In this document: positions 1 to 13,000 of the stretch, piece after piece
Layout of the letters: each line of letters begins with the position of its first letter
Numbering within the stretch: the stretch's first letter is position 1
Assembly (NCBI RefSeq): GCF_004193775.1
Contig: NC_041012.1
Span: 9,197,223 to 9,261,222 of the forward strand
Direction of reading: 5' to 3'
From: Glycine soja
Taxonomy: Eukaryota > Streptophyta > Magnoliopsida > Fabales > Fabaceae
DNA length: 64,000 nucleotides
The notes under the pieces: generated by a model
Seen by the model: the letters and a program-made list of their open reading frames with translations, nothing else
Databases searched by the model: none
Told to the model about the DNA's origin: nothing
Made by a program: the position numbers and the translations under genes

Positions 1-2926
1 AGATCGACGCGTCCTCGTTTTGCTCGATGACTTCGCCATCAAATCCTCTCATTCTCTCTTCTTCAACTCCCTCAAATCTCGCGGCTTCGATCTCCAATTC
101 CACCTCGCAGACGACCCCAAAATTGCGCTCCAGAGATACGGCCAGTACCTCTACGACGCCCTAATTCTCTTTTCCCCCACCATTGAACGTGAGTTTTCCA
201 CTTCTCACCCCCCCCCCATTGATATGTTTTTTCTTTTTCTTTTTTTTTCCTGAAAACTATGGAGATCTTGATTTGTGTTAAGTGTTTCACAAATGGGTCT
301 CGAGGATTTGCGATTTCTGTTCTGTCTGTGTTTCAAAGTTGTTATTTTTAGCTAGCTAAGATGATGTTGCGAGAGGTGCAGGTTTTGGAGGATCCATTGA
401 CGCGGCTGCAATTTTGGATTTTGTTGATTCGGGTCATGATTTGATCGTTGCTGCTGATAGCAATGCATCTGATTTAATCAGGGAAATCGCCACCGAGTGT
501 GGAGTGGACTTTGATGAGGTGCTTACAATCTATTTGATTTTATTAACTGAATTGTTTTTTGTGCATGTTTTTCTTCTAGTGAGGTTGAGAATTGACATTT
601 CTCAGTTATGTGTCTATACTATGGTGCTTTAATTTGGTTAGTTGTTGTTATTTGTATGTTATTTGGCAATTTCAAGTACCACTTTACCCCAAAATGGCCA
701 ACCCGGTGGGAGAGGATTAGTTGGGTGCCAAATAAGAAGCCCCAGATACCTCTAGTTAAACCAATTTTTTTTGGCAATTTCAAGTCAACCTTTGCTTTTG
801 TGTTTTTAATGTTTTAGGATCCTGCTGCTGTGGTTGTGGATCATTCAGGATATGCAGTCTCGGCTACTGAAGGAGATCATACATTGATTGCTAGTGATGA
901 TTTTATCAAGTCTGACGTGATATTGGGAAGCAAAAAAATTGAGGCGAGTGCATTGTTAATTTGTTAATAACTGCAGTATCCACAATGAGTGTTCGAGGCG
1001 TTAACATTATTCTTACCATGTCATACTTTGTACTAATGTTTGAGTCCATGAAGTTGTTTGTGTTTTTTCCTTTTCCATTTTTGTCTTTTGTTTTCAACGT
1101 GGAAGACTTGTATGTTACTGGCAAATGCTTCTTCTACACTGTAGTATTATTTTCTGATTTTTCTTGTTACCTGGGACAGGCTCCTGTACTTTTCCAGGGG
1201 ATTGGGCATTCACTAAATCCTACCAATAGCCTGGTAATATTTCTTTATCGAAGTTCACATTTTGTCATTGGCCTTATTGTATTTATAAGTTTTTGTTGGT
1301 TTGGTTACACTTTTTTCTTTTGTATGCTTCAATCCAGGTGTTGAAAGTTCTCTCTGCATCTCCTTCAGCCTTTTCTGCTAACCCAAAATCTAAATTGACA
1401 AGTCCTCCATCACTCACTGGAACTTCGATCTCATTAGTTTCAGTTATACAGGTATGACATTATTTCATCGTCCAATTTTGTATGTGTGTATATTTTTTGC
1501 TGTTCTCATCTGTTCATTTCTGGTTGTCTTTGAGCATGCCCTAGTTCTTATGCTTTTGAAATATGCAAGCCAGGCTTGATTCTCAACCTTTTTCTTATTC
1601 CTTTTGAAGTTATCTGTTATGGTGTTACCTTTATGGAATAGTATAATTTATAGCAGTTGTACACAATATGTATGTATTTGTTTCAGAATATCTGGTGTTA
1701 GTGTTAAGTATAATGAATACAATCACCTGTTTCATAAAACATTTGTTAAATACGTTTTACTGTTCATTGCATGCTTTTATGATTTTTGTAGAGTTTAACT
1801 ATGAACCTATGTAGTAATTCATCACTTATTATATCCTTTTTCTTCTTGGCAGGCAAGAAATAATGCCCGGATATTGATCTCTGGCTCCTTGAGTTTGTTC
1901 AGCAACCGGTATGAAAGGCTCACATGTAGGGTTTTGTGGTACTTACTAATATGTAAGCTCTGAAGCTCATTTTTCCACAAATTTGGATTTTTCTGCAGAT
2001 TTTTCACGTCAGGTGTGCAGAAGGCTGGGAGTCCAACTAAGTGAGTAAAGCATTAAGCCTTTCTCTCTTAATATTGCAATTATACACTTTCTATCAGCTA
2101 TGTTGCATAAATACTTTCATTATGTTCAACTTAGTGGTCATATGTCTTTCCCCCCTAGAATTTGAATTCTAGTGAAATAGTTTCTGCAAAGAAATGTTTG
2201 GTAATTTATTTTTTTGAAATAACAGACACGAGAAGTCTGGTAATGAGCAGTTCTTGAATGAACTTAGCAAATGGATTTTCCATGAAAGAGGTCACCTCAA
2301 GGTAGGAAAAAAAATTCTTCAGTCAATTTTACTGTCATTGTTCATTTATTTGATATTTGACATCGTCATTTAGCATCATTACTGTTAATTAATAGATCTT
2401 TTCGCTTCATGTTTTGATATTAAGGCGGTGCATGTGCAACACCACAAAGTTGGGGAAGCTAATGAACCAGCCATCTATAGGATCAATGATAATTTGGTAA
2501 TTCAAATATTGTTCAAATGCTGATATTTGTCATGTTTGCTTTAATTGATACATTACTTTTGGTTGTGGCTCACTTGTCCAATCTTGTTATAAAGGAATAC
2601 TCTGTTGAAGTTTATGAGTGGTCTGGGACAACATGGGAACCTTATGTAGCTGATGATGTTCAAGTGCAATTTTACATGATGAGCCCCTATGTCTTGAAGA
2701 CTTTATCAACTGACGGCAAGGTGCTTTTGAATTTCCTATTGGCCATACTATTTATTTCTTCTCTAATAAACACTTCCCCAAAATTCACTGGATTATATTT
2801 TCTCTCAGGGCCATTATTTCACATCATTTAAGGTTCCAGATGTCTATGGGGTTTTCCAATTCAAAGTTGAGTACGAAAAACTTGGATATACAAGCTTATC
2901 TTTATCAAAGCAGGTAATTGCTGGTC

Positions 2927-2988
<62 letters not shown>

Positions 2989-4038
2989 GTATATGTATAT
3001 GTATGTGTATGTATGTATATATTTAAGAGTCATTCTACCCAAACACCCTTTTCTTCATTAGATTTACCTTCATGTCTTAGCTGGGTCACACTGAAACTTT
3101 TCTGCATGCATCCATATATAATATAACGGCTTTACAGTTTACACACACACTAAGACCTGCATCTTTATGGGTTTAGAATTTCCTCTTTGCAATGATTATC
3201 TATTTAAATGTTTTATGGTACCTAACTTATCCTAGCATACTGTTAAAGCAGTCATATTTCAAACTTAAAAGCCAATATTTGGTTACCTGTAGTTGTGAAG
3301 CTTCTCACTTTGTTAATACGTTATAATAATAAGCAAAATATTGTAAACAGTATTCATGAATAGTGTTGAACTTTCCATGTAGATTCCTGTTCGTCCCTTT
3401 AGACACAATGAATATGAAAGATTTATACCAGCAGCTTATCCCTATTATGGAGCAGCATTTTCAATGGTAAGGATCTCTCCCATTCTCATTTGGTTGAGTT
3501 AATCCACAAATTTGAGTATGATCTTGATTTTTGTCTCTGGATAAACCTGTTTGTGCATTCCAAATGTTTTTGTTTACCTATGACTGTACCACATTTTGGA
3601 AAACTAGTTCACCAAGCAGCTAAATTCAATTTTGTGTGCTAACTTTGAGGTGGCTTGCTGTTCTAATTCACCTAATAAATTTCTGACCAATCTAAAGGTC
3701 ATGTATTCGAAAATTCTCAAAAGAGAGAAAAGGGAGTGCACTTTTTTCTGCTAATAACCGATCTGCTTTTAACTGTTGAGATGCAAAACATACGGGTAGC
3801 CCTTTCTTCTTTTAAAGTCCCTTTTTCCTTGCATGGAATGGAAGTTAATGTTATTAGGCTATTGTGTCTTGTAGTTTTTTGGCTGTGAAGTTGTAATTAG
3901 ATCCATGTATGTTCTGTTCTGTCACTGAATGGATCTTCTTAAGAGTTCTCATTGGCTTTTTGGTAATATAACCTTTTGATTGTGATGCAGATGGCAGGCT
4001 TCTTCATCTTCACCGCAGTTCATCTATACAGCAAGTAG
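1..4038 (+). CDS. OST48: OST48/DDOST: 48-kDa subunit of oligosaccharyltransferase (3' part, 13 exons)
   Basis: Subunit of the ER oligosaccharyltransferase complex that transfers the dolichol-linked glycan to Asn of nascent proteins. Recognised from the family's typical start of the lumenal domain ([17 protein letters not shown]), the GIGHSLNP block, and the C-terminal single membrane span after [19 protein letters not shown], ending [15 protein letters not shown]. Exons: 1-188, 382-518, 818-943, 1180-1233, 1338-1451, 1853-1908, 1999-2040, 2226-2301, 2425-2496, 2595-2720, 2809-2913, 3383-3466, 3991-4038. They join in phase to 408 visible codons. The family is about 430-440 aa long, so only the signal peptide and a few residues lie upstream of the window. 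Intron 3 starts GC instead of GT (944). Introns 11 and 12 carry simple repeats and repeat fragments. The gene looks intact. Identity is very secure; exact splice borders are hand-called. Confidence 0.95.
2929..3018. repeat. Compound microsatellite (CT)n(AT)n in OST48 intron 11
   Basis: About 25 bp of CT dinucleotides run directly into about 30 bp of AT, then into degenerate ATGTAT repeats. It lies in the intron that starts at 2914. A typical polymorphic plant SSR. Confidence 0.9.
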
Positions 4039-7000
4039 ATGTAAACCTTTGCTTTAAAATACTGTAGTCTGTAGTACGGGGTTTTGGACTTATTTTGAGA
4101 TAAAAAATTTTGATTAGGCAATGATATTAACTGATGTTTCTAATTTATTATAGATGCATTACTTTTCTCCCCGCGTCAGTTGGCCTTACGATTTAAAGTA
4201 CTATTGTTTTACGGTAAGCATCATAGCTTAGCATTTCATGGTGCTGGTGATATTTAACTACAAGATTGGCCTATTTGTCTAACGGTATTTTTTCTCAAAT
4301 TTAAGAAATATTGGATAAATGTTTTTACAAGTGTTTATTAAAAAATAAGAAAGAAAAATTAATTGAATTTCTCATAAATTAAAATTAACTTATCCATTTA
4401 ACTTTTATTGAAGTTTTTTTTATTAAACATTTTTAAAGCCAAGGTGTATAGCTGGTTTTCTCATATTTAGGGAAAACAATTATCGAACCAAACTTATACT
4501 ATTGTAATTAGATGTTTGTGTATATATTCTTTTATTAAGGATTAATCATACTTGCCATTGTATATATGAGTCTAGACTTGAGTAAATACTGTATGATTTA
4601 TTAGATGTTGGATTGATTTTATCAATGTAGTTTATTGTTTATAAATTAGATTAAAAGTATTCACAAGTGCAATGTTTTCAAGGTTTTTTTTAATCACCAA
4701 CTCAATAAATTTTTACCCTAATTTATAAATTATGGCAAAGGTGAAAGTAAAGTTGGGTTGAGCAAAATGAATATCTCCTTTTTGCAAAACCTGATAAATA
4801 TGACCTAAGATTGAGGGTAGCATGTTAGGTTCAGCTGAGAGAAGCCCAAATACAAGTTAAAAAATAAAATGCTTACTTATGTATTTTATCACCTAATTGT
4901 CATTATTTGGTTATTTTTACAACCCAAGGTTTTCTCCCAATTTTACAACTCAAGTTTTTTTGTTTTTATCAAAGTACCCATTTTGTTTTCTATTGGGTTT
5001 TTAAATTTCTGAACTATTGAGAAGTAAAATATTTCACTAGTTAATTGAGTTCAAATATAAAAAAAAAATACAAAATAGATATGCATTTCAGGGTTCTATT
5101 ATATTTCTATTATAGTAATGTAATGTATTTTATGTATAAAAAAATTGAATTATATCTCTATATTAGTATTTTGAGAAAATCAAGAGAATAAAATAAAATA
5201 GGAAATTGATTCGTATTTTAATATATTTTACCATTCAAGTTTTTTTCCCCTCATTTTACCATTATTTTAAAAACAAAATACACCATTTTATTTTTCTTTA
5301 ACTTTATTTAGTGATATGTTATCATCGGTAAAATACTCAAATTAAAACTTGAATGTAAAATTCACAAAACGATGGAAATTGGGTCATAAAATATGCAATT
5401 GAACCAAAATAAAATCGTATAAGTCTCTCTAATTTGGTTTTCAATTGTAAACTGAATTGTCTCAATTTTTTTCTTAAATTAAGTTTGAAGAAGGGAAAAA
5501 AAGTTGTTTTTCAAGGTAAAATTCATTTGAACTTTAATCTAAAGTAAACATGCATATCATTTGAACTCAATTTAGATGTATTATACATAAAAAGAAGCGG
5601 AGGTAATATATTTTTTTAAACAGTTTAAAAACTGCCTTGGGCTGATTGAACAGGAGCAATGTCCAATAGTAGGGTTTAGTGTCTCACTTCTTTTTGCTAG
5701 TTTTCGTTTGCCACTTAAGTTCAATTAGCCAAAAGATGCACTGGTTAAATAAATAAACATTTCTCTAAAAAAAATCAATGCACATTTCAATAAATGCTAC
5801 AACCATACTTTCTAGCACTCAATTCAGACAATTTTTTACTTTTTTCTATTAGGTGAAATTTGGGTCCTACTAAATGTCTCGTTCTTCATTTTAGTCACTT
5901 TTATATTAGGTGAAATTTGACTGCTACTGAATATCTTGGTCTTGTACTCCTATTCTCCTTTTGATAAAATATCAATTTTAAACTTTTTGTTACAACATTT
6001 TTAAACTGACATTCAAATAAATTAAAGATATAAGGAAAAGGTTGTTAAAAAGAAAATATAACAAAGAGTTCATGCAAGTACAACAGGACATAGGGATTTT
6101 TATTGAAAAGTTTTGTTCGAAAGCACAACGATAGACGATGAAAAATGAACCATCTCTAATAAAACCCCATTAAACTCGAAAGCTAGTTTTTTTTTTGTAA
6201 AAAGAATCGTGATCGAGCCTCTGATCCTCTTATGTAACTGGGTAAAACGTTACTTATTTGTAAGACACATACGATTCAACAAAAAATGCGATTTCGCAAA
6301 CCTTATTTGAACCTCAAGCCTCATGGTATTTAATAACCGATAGGCTTAGACCTTTGATGTTGAGGTGGTTGTGTTAAAATATTTTACCAACCTTAGGATT
6401 AAGATAATGAAAAATAGAAAGAAATAGGCGACATAATGAGATGAAATGAAATGAAATGAAATTTTTGTATGTGAAATACTTTAGTCGAAAATGTGTGGTA
6501 AAGTTACTAGTAAACGCCTTGATATAACAATCAGAAATAGGCATTTATCAGCGAAACTTCCAGCATTCAATTTCGGCCTCCCATGAATCAGCATAAGCAC
6601 TTAACATTACGTTCAAGCTAATCTGGGATTATGAAGGCCGATACAAAAATCAAAAGTTAATAACAATTTGGAAAAGAAAAAACATGTAAAAACAATTGAA
6701 AAAGACACTCTCTGTAGCCGCTACCTAGTGCAAAACAGCAATTCAGCGAGTTACAAATGAGAACAAGATTAGGGTTTAGCTGCGACTACGGCATCTCCCG
6801 ATAGGTATATATAACATCGTCCTGCCGAACCCATAAATATTGGGCCCAAGAAAGTCAAACATGAAGAGGAAGCCCAACCCTAAAATATTAAGTTTGGTTA
6901 AAAATAAAGCATGACTAATAATATATTTATTTTTGTTTATTTAAAATATAAAGACAAAGAGAGAGAAAATTAATTTTTAAAAATAAAATTTAAAATATTT

Positions 7001-8444
7001 TATTCTTTTTCTTTATTTTTTTTTTCTGTTTTGCTTCATTTTTTATTCATTTCAATACTTACTATTGTATTTGACTATTATTTGGTCCTTGAACTTTCTA
7101 GTATTCTCACGTTTTCACCCAACTTATTACATTTTTAATTGGAACTCCAAGGCTGGTGATGTTAGTTAAAATATTGATGTTTGTCACCTAACGGCTTCAA
7201 ATAAAAAGACTATTTTTTATTTATTTATTAATTACATAATTTTTAGAATTATTTTCAATTGAATATTGTTTTTATATATGTATAGTATTTTTGTACAAAA
7301 TATACTTATTATAATTAGTTTGAAAATTAATGTGAAATTTATTCTCCAACATTTCTTCTCAAGTCCAATTATGATTTATCTTCAGTATTTTACTTGAAAT
7401 TACGCTTTAATTAAGTTTAGGTTTCAAAACAAAGTTTTTAAAATTAGACGAGTCATTAAGCCGAGAAAAGTACTTCATCAGAGATCTTGCTTTCATTCAT
7501 TAAATCAATTTGTACACTTCATTTATTTTCTTAGATAAAAGTATGAGAAAATAAACTTTTCTATTGAATAACTTTATTTATCTAAAAATTATCTTAATAT
7601 TTTAGTTCACAACTCCTGCCTCTTTAGTTAAAATAAATATAAGTATGAATTTACTTTTTTATGTTTTTTTCTCGTCTGAAAATTATCCTTAGACGCTCGA
7701 GTGTAAGCATCCAAAGAGAAAAAGAAAAGAAAATAAATGATTGATGATACAAAGTGACATAAGTAAAAGATAATTTTTTTAAAAGATATTGATAAATGAA
7801 GTGTTAACATTGTTAGGTTGTCCAATAATTAATTAAACTTGACACTATTTATGTCTTTTCCTTTATTGGTCACTTTGGACAAATCCACTAAATATATTCT
7901 TTTATTTTTTTTGTTTGGAGTTATAACACCCATAATATGGCTAGTAGAATTTTTTATTTTTTATTTTTGCCTCAGATTCCAAAGCATCTTACTTCAAGCT
8001 TCAACCCATGTTTTGAATTTTGATCCATTATATTTTAAAAAATAGCAATTAATAATGCATAAGAACTTAGACACTCACAAGCTGATATAAGGATCTGGTT
8101 AAAGTTGCTTTCCATTAAAATGAAAGGAGCTTTCCAAGAAAAGAAATTGACAAGAACATTGATTCACAACAAACCAAAATTAAAGATGTACGTACGTAAC
8201 AGGAATATTAGCCAAAACTAAAGTAGAGAAACAAACAAATCACACTATTACAAGTTACAACAACAACAACAAACAAAAACAAGCACGCCACGATCCATTA
8301 CATTAGCAACAAGCACGTTGGAAAATAAGAAACATAAACAGCAGGGGCACAAGCTAGAAAATTAACAATGGCAATCAACGAGAGTACATAGTTAATTAAG
8401 TGCCCTTGTGTAGTTTATATTGATTAGTGCCCCCTCTAATGAAT
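4039..8444. other. AT-rich intergenic region, no gene seen
   Basis: Intergenic DNA between OST48 and the DIR1-like gene. ORFs here are short and have no family resemblance. There are poly-A/T runs and MITE-like debris, including an imperfect duplication of about 80-bp spacing around 5848-5945 (both copies carry TATTAGGTGAAATTTG). The one non-random patch is the promoter-like cluster at 6771-6847, listed separately. Confidence 0.7.
6771..6847 (-). promoter_or_regulatory. Orphan promoter-like cluster: site II, TATA and telo-box
   Basis: Read on the minus strand, GGGCCCA (6841-6847, site II type) is followed by TATATATA (6806-6813) and then AAACCCTAA (about 6770-6778, telo-box). This order is known from plant ribosomal-protein and snoRNA gene promoters. 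No protein ORF follows on the minus strand; the next 100 bp (about 6670-6770) could encode only a short RNA. I cannot identify C/D or H/ACA boxes with confidence, so this may be a chance cluster or a dead promoter. Confidence 0.35.
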
Positions 8445-8753
8445 CTAGCAGTGGAAAGAGTCGACAACCTTGCACTTAACAGGGAGTTCCATGCACTTGT
8501 TGGGATCAACACCATACATAGAGAGAAGGCCCGAATCCTTGAAGCGGCAGAAGCATTTAAGATCAGCCTTGGCAATGGCTGAGCAACAAGCAGTGGAGGG
8601 ATCAGCAGGATAGTCCCCACTCACACTCGGCTTGCATGCCGCCAACCCATCGCTGGGCATGCGACAAAACGAGTATTGGCCATTGGCCATCCCAATCATG
8701 GCCATGCCCAACACCATCCCCACAATCATAACCTTCTTATTGTATCCCTCCAT
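8445..8753 (-). CDS. DIR1-like secreted lipid-transfer protein (LTP_2 / 8-Cys family)
   Basis: Single-exon gene for a small secreted protein of about 102 aa. An N-terminal signal peptide (MEGYNKK, then hydrophobic VMIVGMVLGMAMIGMANG) precedes a mature part starting near QYSFC. The spacing C..C..CC..CxC..C..C is that of plant non-specific LTPs, and the CKPSVSG, KCFCRFKDS and YGVDP blocks resemble DIR1, the Arabidopsis apoplastic protein needed for systemic acquired resistance. The role here is inferred from that family. The start was chosen at 8753 (8759 is possible): a TATA box lies at 8822-8829, so the longer in-frame ATG at 8801 would sit at or before the expected transcription start. Odd point: there are nine cysteines, the extra one in NKCMELP, where DIR1 has no Cys. 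Confidence 0.85.
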   Translation of the reverse strand: MEGYNKKVMIVGMVLGMAMIGMANGQYSFCRMPSDGLAACKPSVSGDYPADPSTACCSAIAKADLKCFCRFKDSGLLSMYGVDPNKCMELPVKCKVVDSFHC

Positions 8754-8821
8754 TATCATAATATATTGATATCTCTTATTCACTCTTCCACTAGATTGCA
8801 ATGAGAGTGGGACTATAGGCT

Positions 8822-8829
8822 TATATATA
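8822..8829 (-). promoter_or_regulatory. TATA box of the DIR1-like gene
   Basis: TATATATA on the minus strand, about 70 bp upstream of the chosen ATG. The spacing fits a transcription start near 8790-8800 and a short leader, and argues against the longer in-frame start. Confidence 0.6.
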
Positions 8830-9981
8830 GACTTAGTTAGTCTTTGGTTTTAGGTCGCACTTCATAATTAATTTTAGATAATTTTTCACACGTTTTGAAT
8901 TTTATATTGAAGAAAATATCATAATTATTATTTTTGAGCTAAAATAATTTTAAGTAATTTTTTATCACTTTAAAATCAATTATAATCAAAATTATTCAAA
9001 CATAAATTATATTATTTCAAAATCAATTTTAACCAATTAACGTTGATTCAAACAAAGAAAGGTGGGTTATAGAGATCCCGTGACATTGTGTGTGCTGGCT
9101 GGTTGGCAATACAATGGGACCAATATATCACGGGCAAGTGTTTGGTGATTTAAGGGGAATAATTGGATGTTTGTAGTGCTCTGGTCTCTAGGAGGTTTTG
9201 CTTGTTTTAATGTATAATAATATGTGCAATGGTTGCATGTGAAGTGTGGATGGAATTAGATTCCCACGGAGGGAAGCTTCAAGTGGAAACGAGAGGACAT
9301 GGTGAGTGAAACTGTACATGTAATACTACAAACTATATTATCACTAGAGGGGGAACAGTAATGAAAGAGTGAGGTTACTGAAAATTTGGAAGACGCCTAT
9401 GCTCGAGACGAAACAAGAAAAGAAAGAGTAAGATAACGTTGCACATAAATTAAACTTTGATATTACTTTTTTTACAATACTATTTATTCTGTACCATAAG
9501 AAGCTAGCTAGCTACAAGACTGGGAAAGGATGGAGACTCAACCTTCATCTCTAGACCCTGATCAATAATTTTAATATACTGTATAGCAGAACCCATTATG
9601 AGCATGCTTGTCATTAAAAAAACACTGAAAGTTATTAATTCTTTAGTGAATGGGATATTATTTGTGTTATGTATTATTCCAGCTTATGTTTTGTTATTTC
9701 AGTGTATGTTGTGTTATGTATTATTAAAACATGTTTATAATATTTTTAAAAATATTCTACTGTATAAAATATACATAGTTGGTGTAAAATATTTTTCCGC
9801 ATACATCTAAATGATCTAATAGTAAGGTTGTATCATTTTCTCACAACAAATCTATTCATTTATAAATATGATATAGTGAGATAATGAATTTCTTATATAT
9901 TTGTGTAAAAATATTTTACACACAAGCGGATGTGTAAAGTGAGAATTGAAGAGCATTTGTATTAGAGGAAAGAGAAATAAA

Positions 9982-10040
<59 letters not shown>

Positions 10041-13000
10041 GAAGAAATTAAACACAATATTAAGAGAATTATAATACTTATATATATTTTGTTCAATCAA
10101 CTGAATTAGATTTTTTTAATAATTTAGATTATATAATCATGAATAATTATGACTTAAATTTATTTAATGATTACATGATGATGAAAAAATAATTACATAA
10201 CCACTTAAAAAAATTATAACGTGGCTTTATTTTTTAATCTTAATATTTCATTATTTATCTAATACTTAATCATGATTATCTCACTCTCATAATAAAAGTC
10301 CTTTCACTTTATATGCTCCCATATAACCGTACTGTCCATATATATACATTTAACTCAAAAAAAAAATCTCTAGCAGGGTTTAGGCTGTACTGTTTAAAGG
10401 CTGCTTGCGAGAAGTCACAAGTTTGTTTTACCTAGTGTCCTATTCATTTTTTTACTGCATAAGAGTCCTATACATTTAAAAAGCGTTAAAACTCAATACC
10501 AATTATCATTCATCAAAGTAGTCAAATAATAAAGTACATACTCAACTTGTACAAATAATATAGAAATAGTCAGACTTAATTGGTAATGTTATATACAGAA
10601 CATAAATTGTGAGCGTATAAATTTAATTTAATTTCCGTAATGAACTCTACCTTTCACATTATGTTATCCACTCTTACTTATAAGGTTTTTAATGAATTTT
10701 CCTCTAAACATCAAAAATAATGAAAAGAATATATAATTAACCATGATTTAAAATTATCGAGAAATCAACAATATCAAGTAATCAGACAATATCAAAATTG
10801 CATTAATAAAATAAAAAAGAACAGATGACATGTACTGACATGTGTATATATTAAAATCCTAGTTGCGGTCTTATTTGTTATTTCTCTGCACTTCTTGTGC
10901 TTAATATAAATACCTTTTGCTGAGAAAAAAAGAAAAAAGAACAGACGTCATGTAATTTAAATTGACCCACCAACCTTACAATTGTTTATTCATGTTATGA
11001 ATGGGAGCCTAACTTACATATAGGTAAGCAAACTAAGCCAATGAATTTATTCTGCTTTCGTAGCCGTAGTTAGAATGATAATTGTTTTTGTATTATGAAT
11101 GGACCACCCACGTTACGTTACACTACCAAAGTAAAACGTCACGAGCTTATGTTGACGTGGCCACATACAATTCAATCTCAATTCTCAACCATCAACATCC
11201 ATATTGACAAGATCAAGCCTATTTATGAGTTTATGATATTAGTGACACTGATTTCAAATCTTCGAACATAATTTAAAAAAAATAAAATAAGGATATATTT
11301 TAATTTTATCTCTAAAATATACTACGTATCAGATAAGCTTCATAACTTCTTTGATTGATTAAAAGAATAGTGGCAATAAAATTAAAATTTATAATATCTA
11401 TAAACTATACAAATCCGTCACTCCTATGCAAGTGCAATCACCAACGATTTAAATGTGGAACAGGCAAAATGGAAAGGCTTGATAGATATGATGTCCAAGA
11501 ATTGACAGCTTGGTATAATAATAGACATATATAGATTTCACTTACGTGACAATTAAAAATGGAGCAGAAATTAGTTAAAACAAAAAGGGAAGAAGTCCAA
11601 AACGAAAAGAATCAAGAGTATTCGATTAGATAAATTGGGTCAATTTGTCGATGGCATCTTCATCTACTTCATCGGATATGATCAAAATAAGGTTAGGAAA
11701 GTGAAGTTAATTATATATGAGAGCGTGTCATGGGAGATCGATATAAAGAGAAGAATCACAAGTTGTGAACGGGGGAATAATATTATGCATGGCTTCAAAG
11801 TCTTTAGCCTTATTACACATATTTTTCTATCTTCTAAGCTTAGATACAAAGCACCTTGCTTGGTTGACATATTTCAAAACTTTAGGTCATAAGCCAACAG
11901 AATTAGCCAAGGTGACCAAGAAAACCATCCAATCCAATCACTATGTATGTGATGTGGCGGGAGCAATAAATCACGTGAAAGAAGAGCCAGTTCAGTAGCG
12001 TGCATGGAATCTATTTTATATTTTCAAAGTTCAAATCGTGGGTGGTAAAAGTGAAAACCACACCAACAAATAAGATATATCACATTTAATAAATAATTGA
12101 ATTTCTTAAGTACAGTTACACAGAAATTCAATTTGCTAATTATAGATATGAAAAAGATTTTTTTAGGAGAGATAAAACACACTTCCCTGATTTCATGACT
12201 TTTTATTAGAGAATACCTTGCTTTTAAAAAAATAAGTGGAAACCACTAAGTTGCCAACATGTGTCACTCAGTGGTTACGTGTCAGCAGGAAGAGAGATCA
12301 CAGATTTTTTTTATTAAAATAAAATGCACAAGTAGGTGGGTGCATGCGGACATGATGACCTGTTTACATACAAACATGGCTTGCCCATTTTGTTTTGATA
12401 AAACTTCGATCTCTTATTTTTCCACGACCCATACACGAGCACACTAATCTTAATCTCCTACCCTTCTTAAGCATAATTCAATTACTCTTATTGCATTTAG
12501 AATGAATAAAATCAAACCGCATATTATTTTTATTTGATTGGAATGACTTAATTTTTGTCCAAAAATTAAATTAAACCACTCCTAATTATAATAGTGATAA
12601 TAATAGTAGCAAAAATAGTTGTAACAATAGTAGTGGTAACCAGATCAGACAACAACTTTGTGGCAATGATAATAGTGAAATAAAGAAGATCTACAATGTA
12701 AGGTAAGGATGAAAGGGAAAAAAATTCTCCATCTTATCTCAATCGTTCTTAAATTTACTCTTTCTTTGAGTTAACTAGTAGTTTTATAAATTTACTCTTT
12801 CTTTGAGTAACTTTGTGAAGGATAAGCTTATCTAGTAGCATTATGAATTAACTAAACATTAAATATATGATCATTTTTCTTATCTATTTAGTTTTGTTCT
12901 CGCAACCAAAGGGACCCTAAAGCTGATGCAGTTTTCTAATTTTAGAAATTACTTTAATGATTATTTATGTATCGTATTGTAAGTTACAACTTAATTTGTA

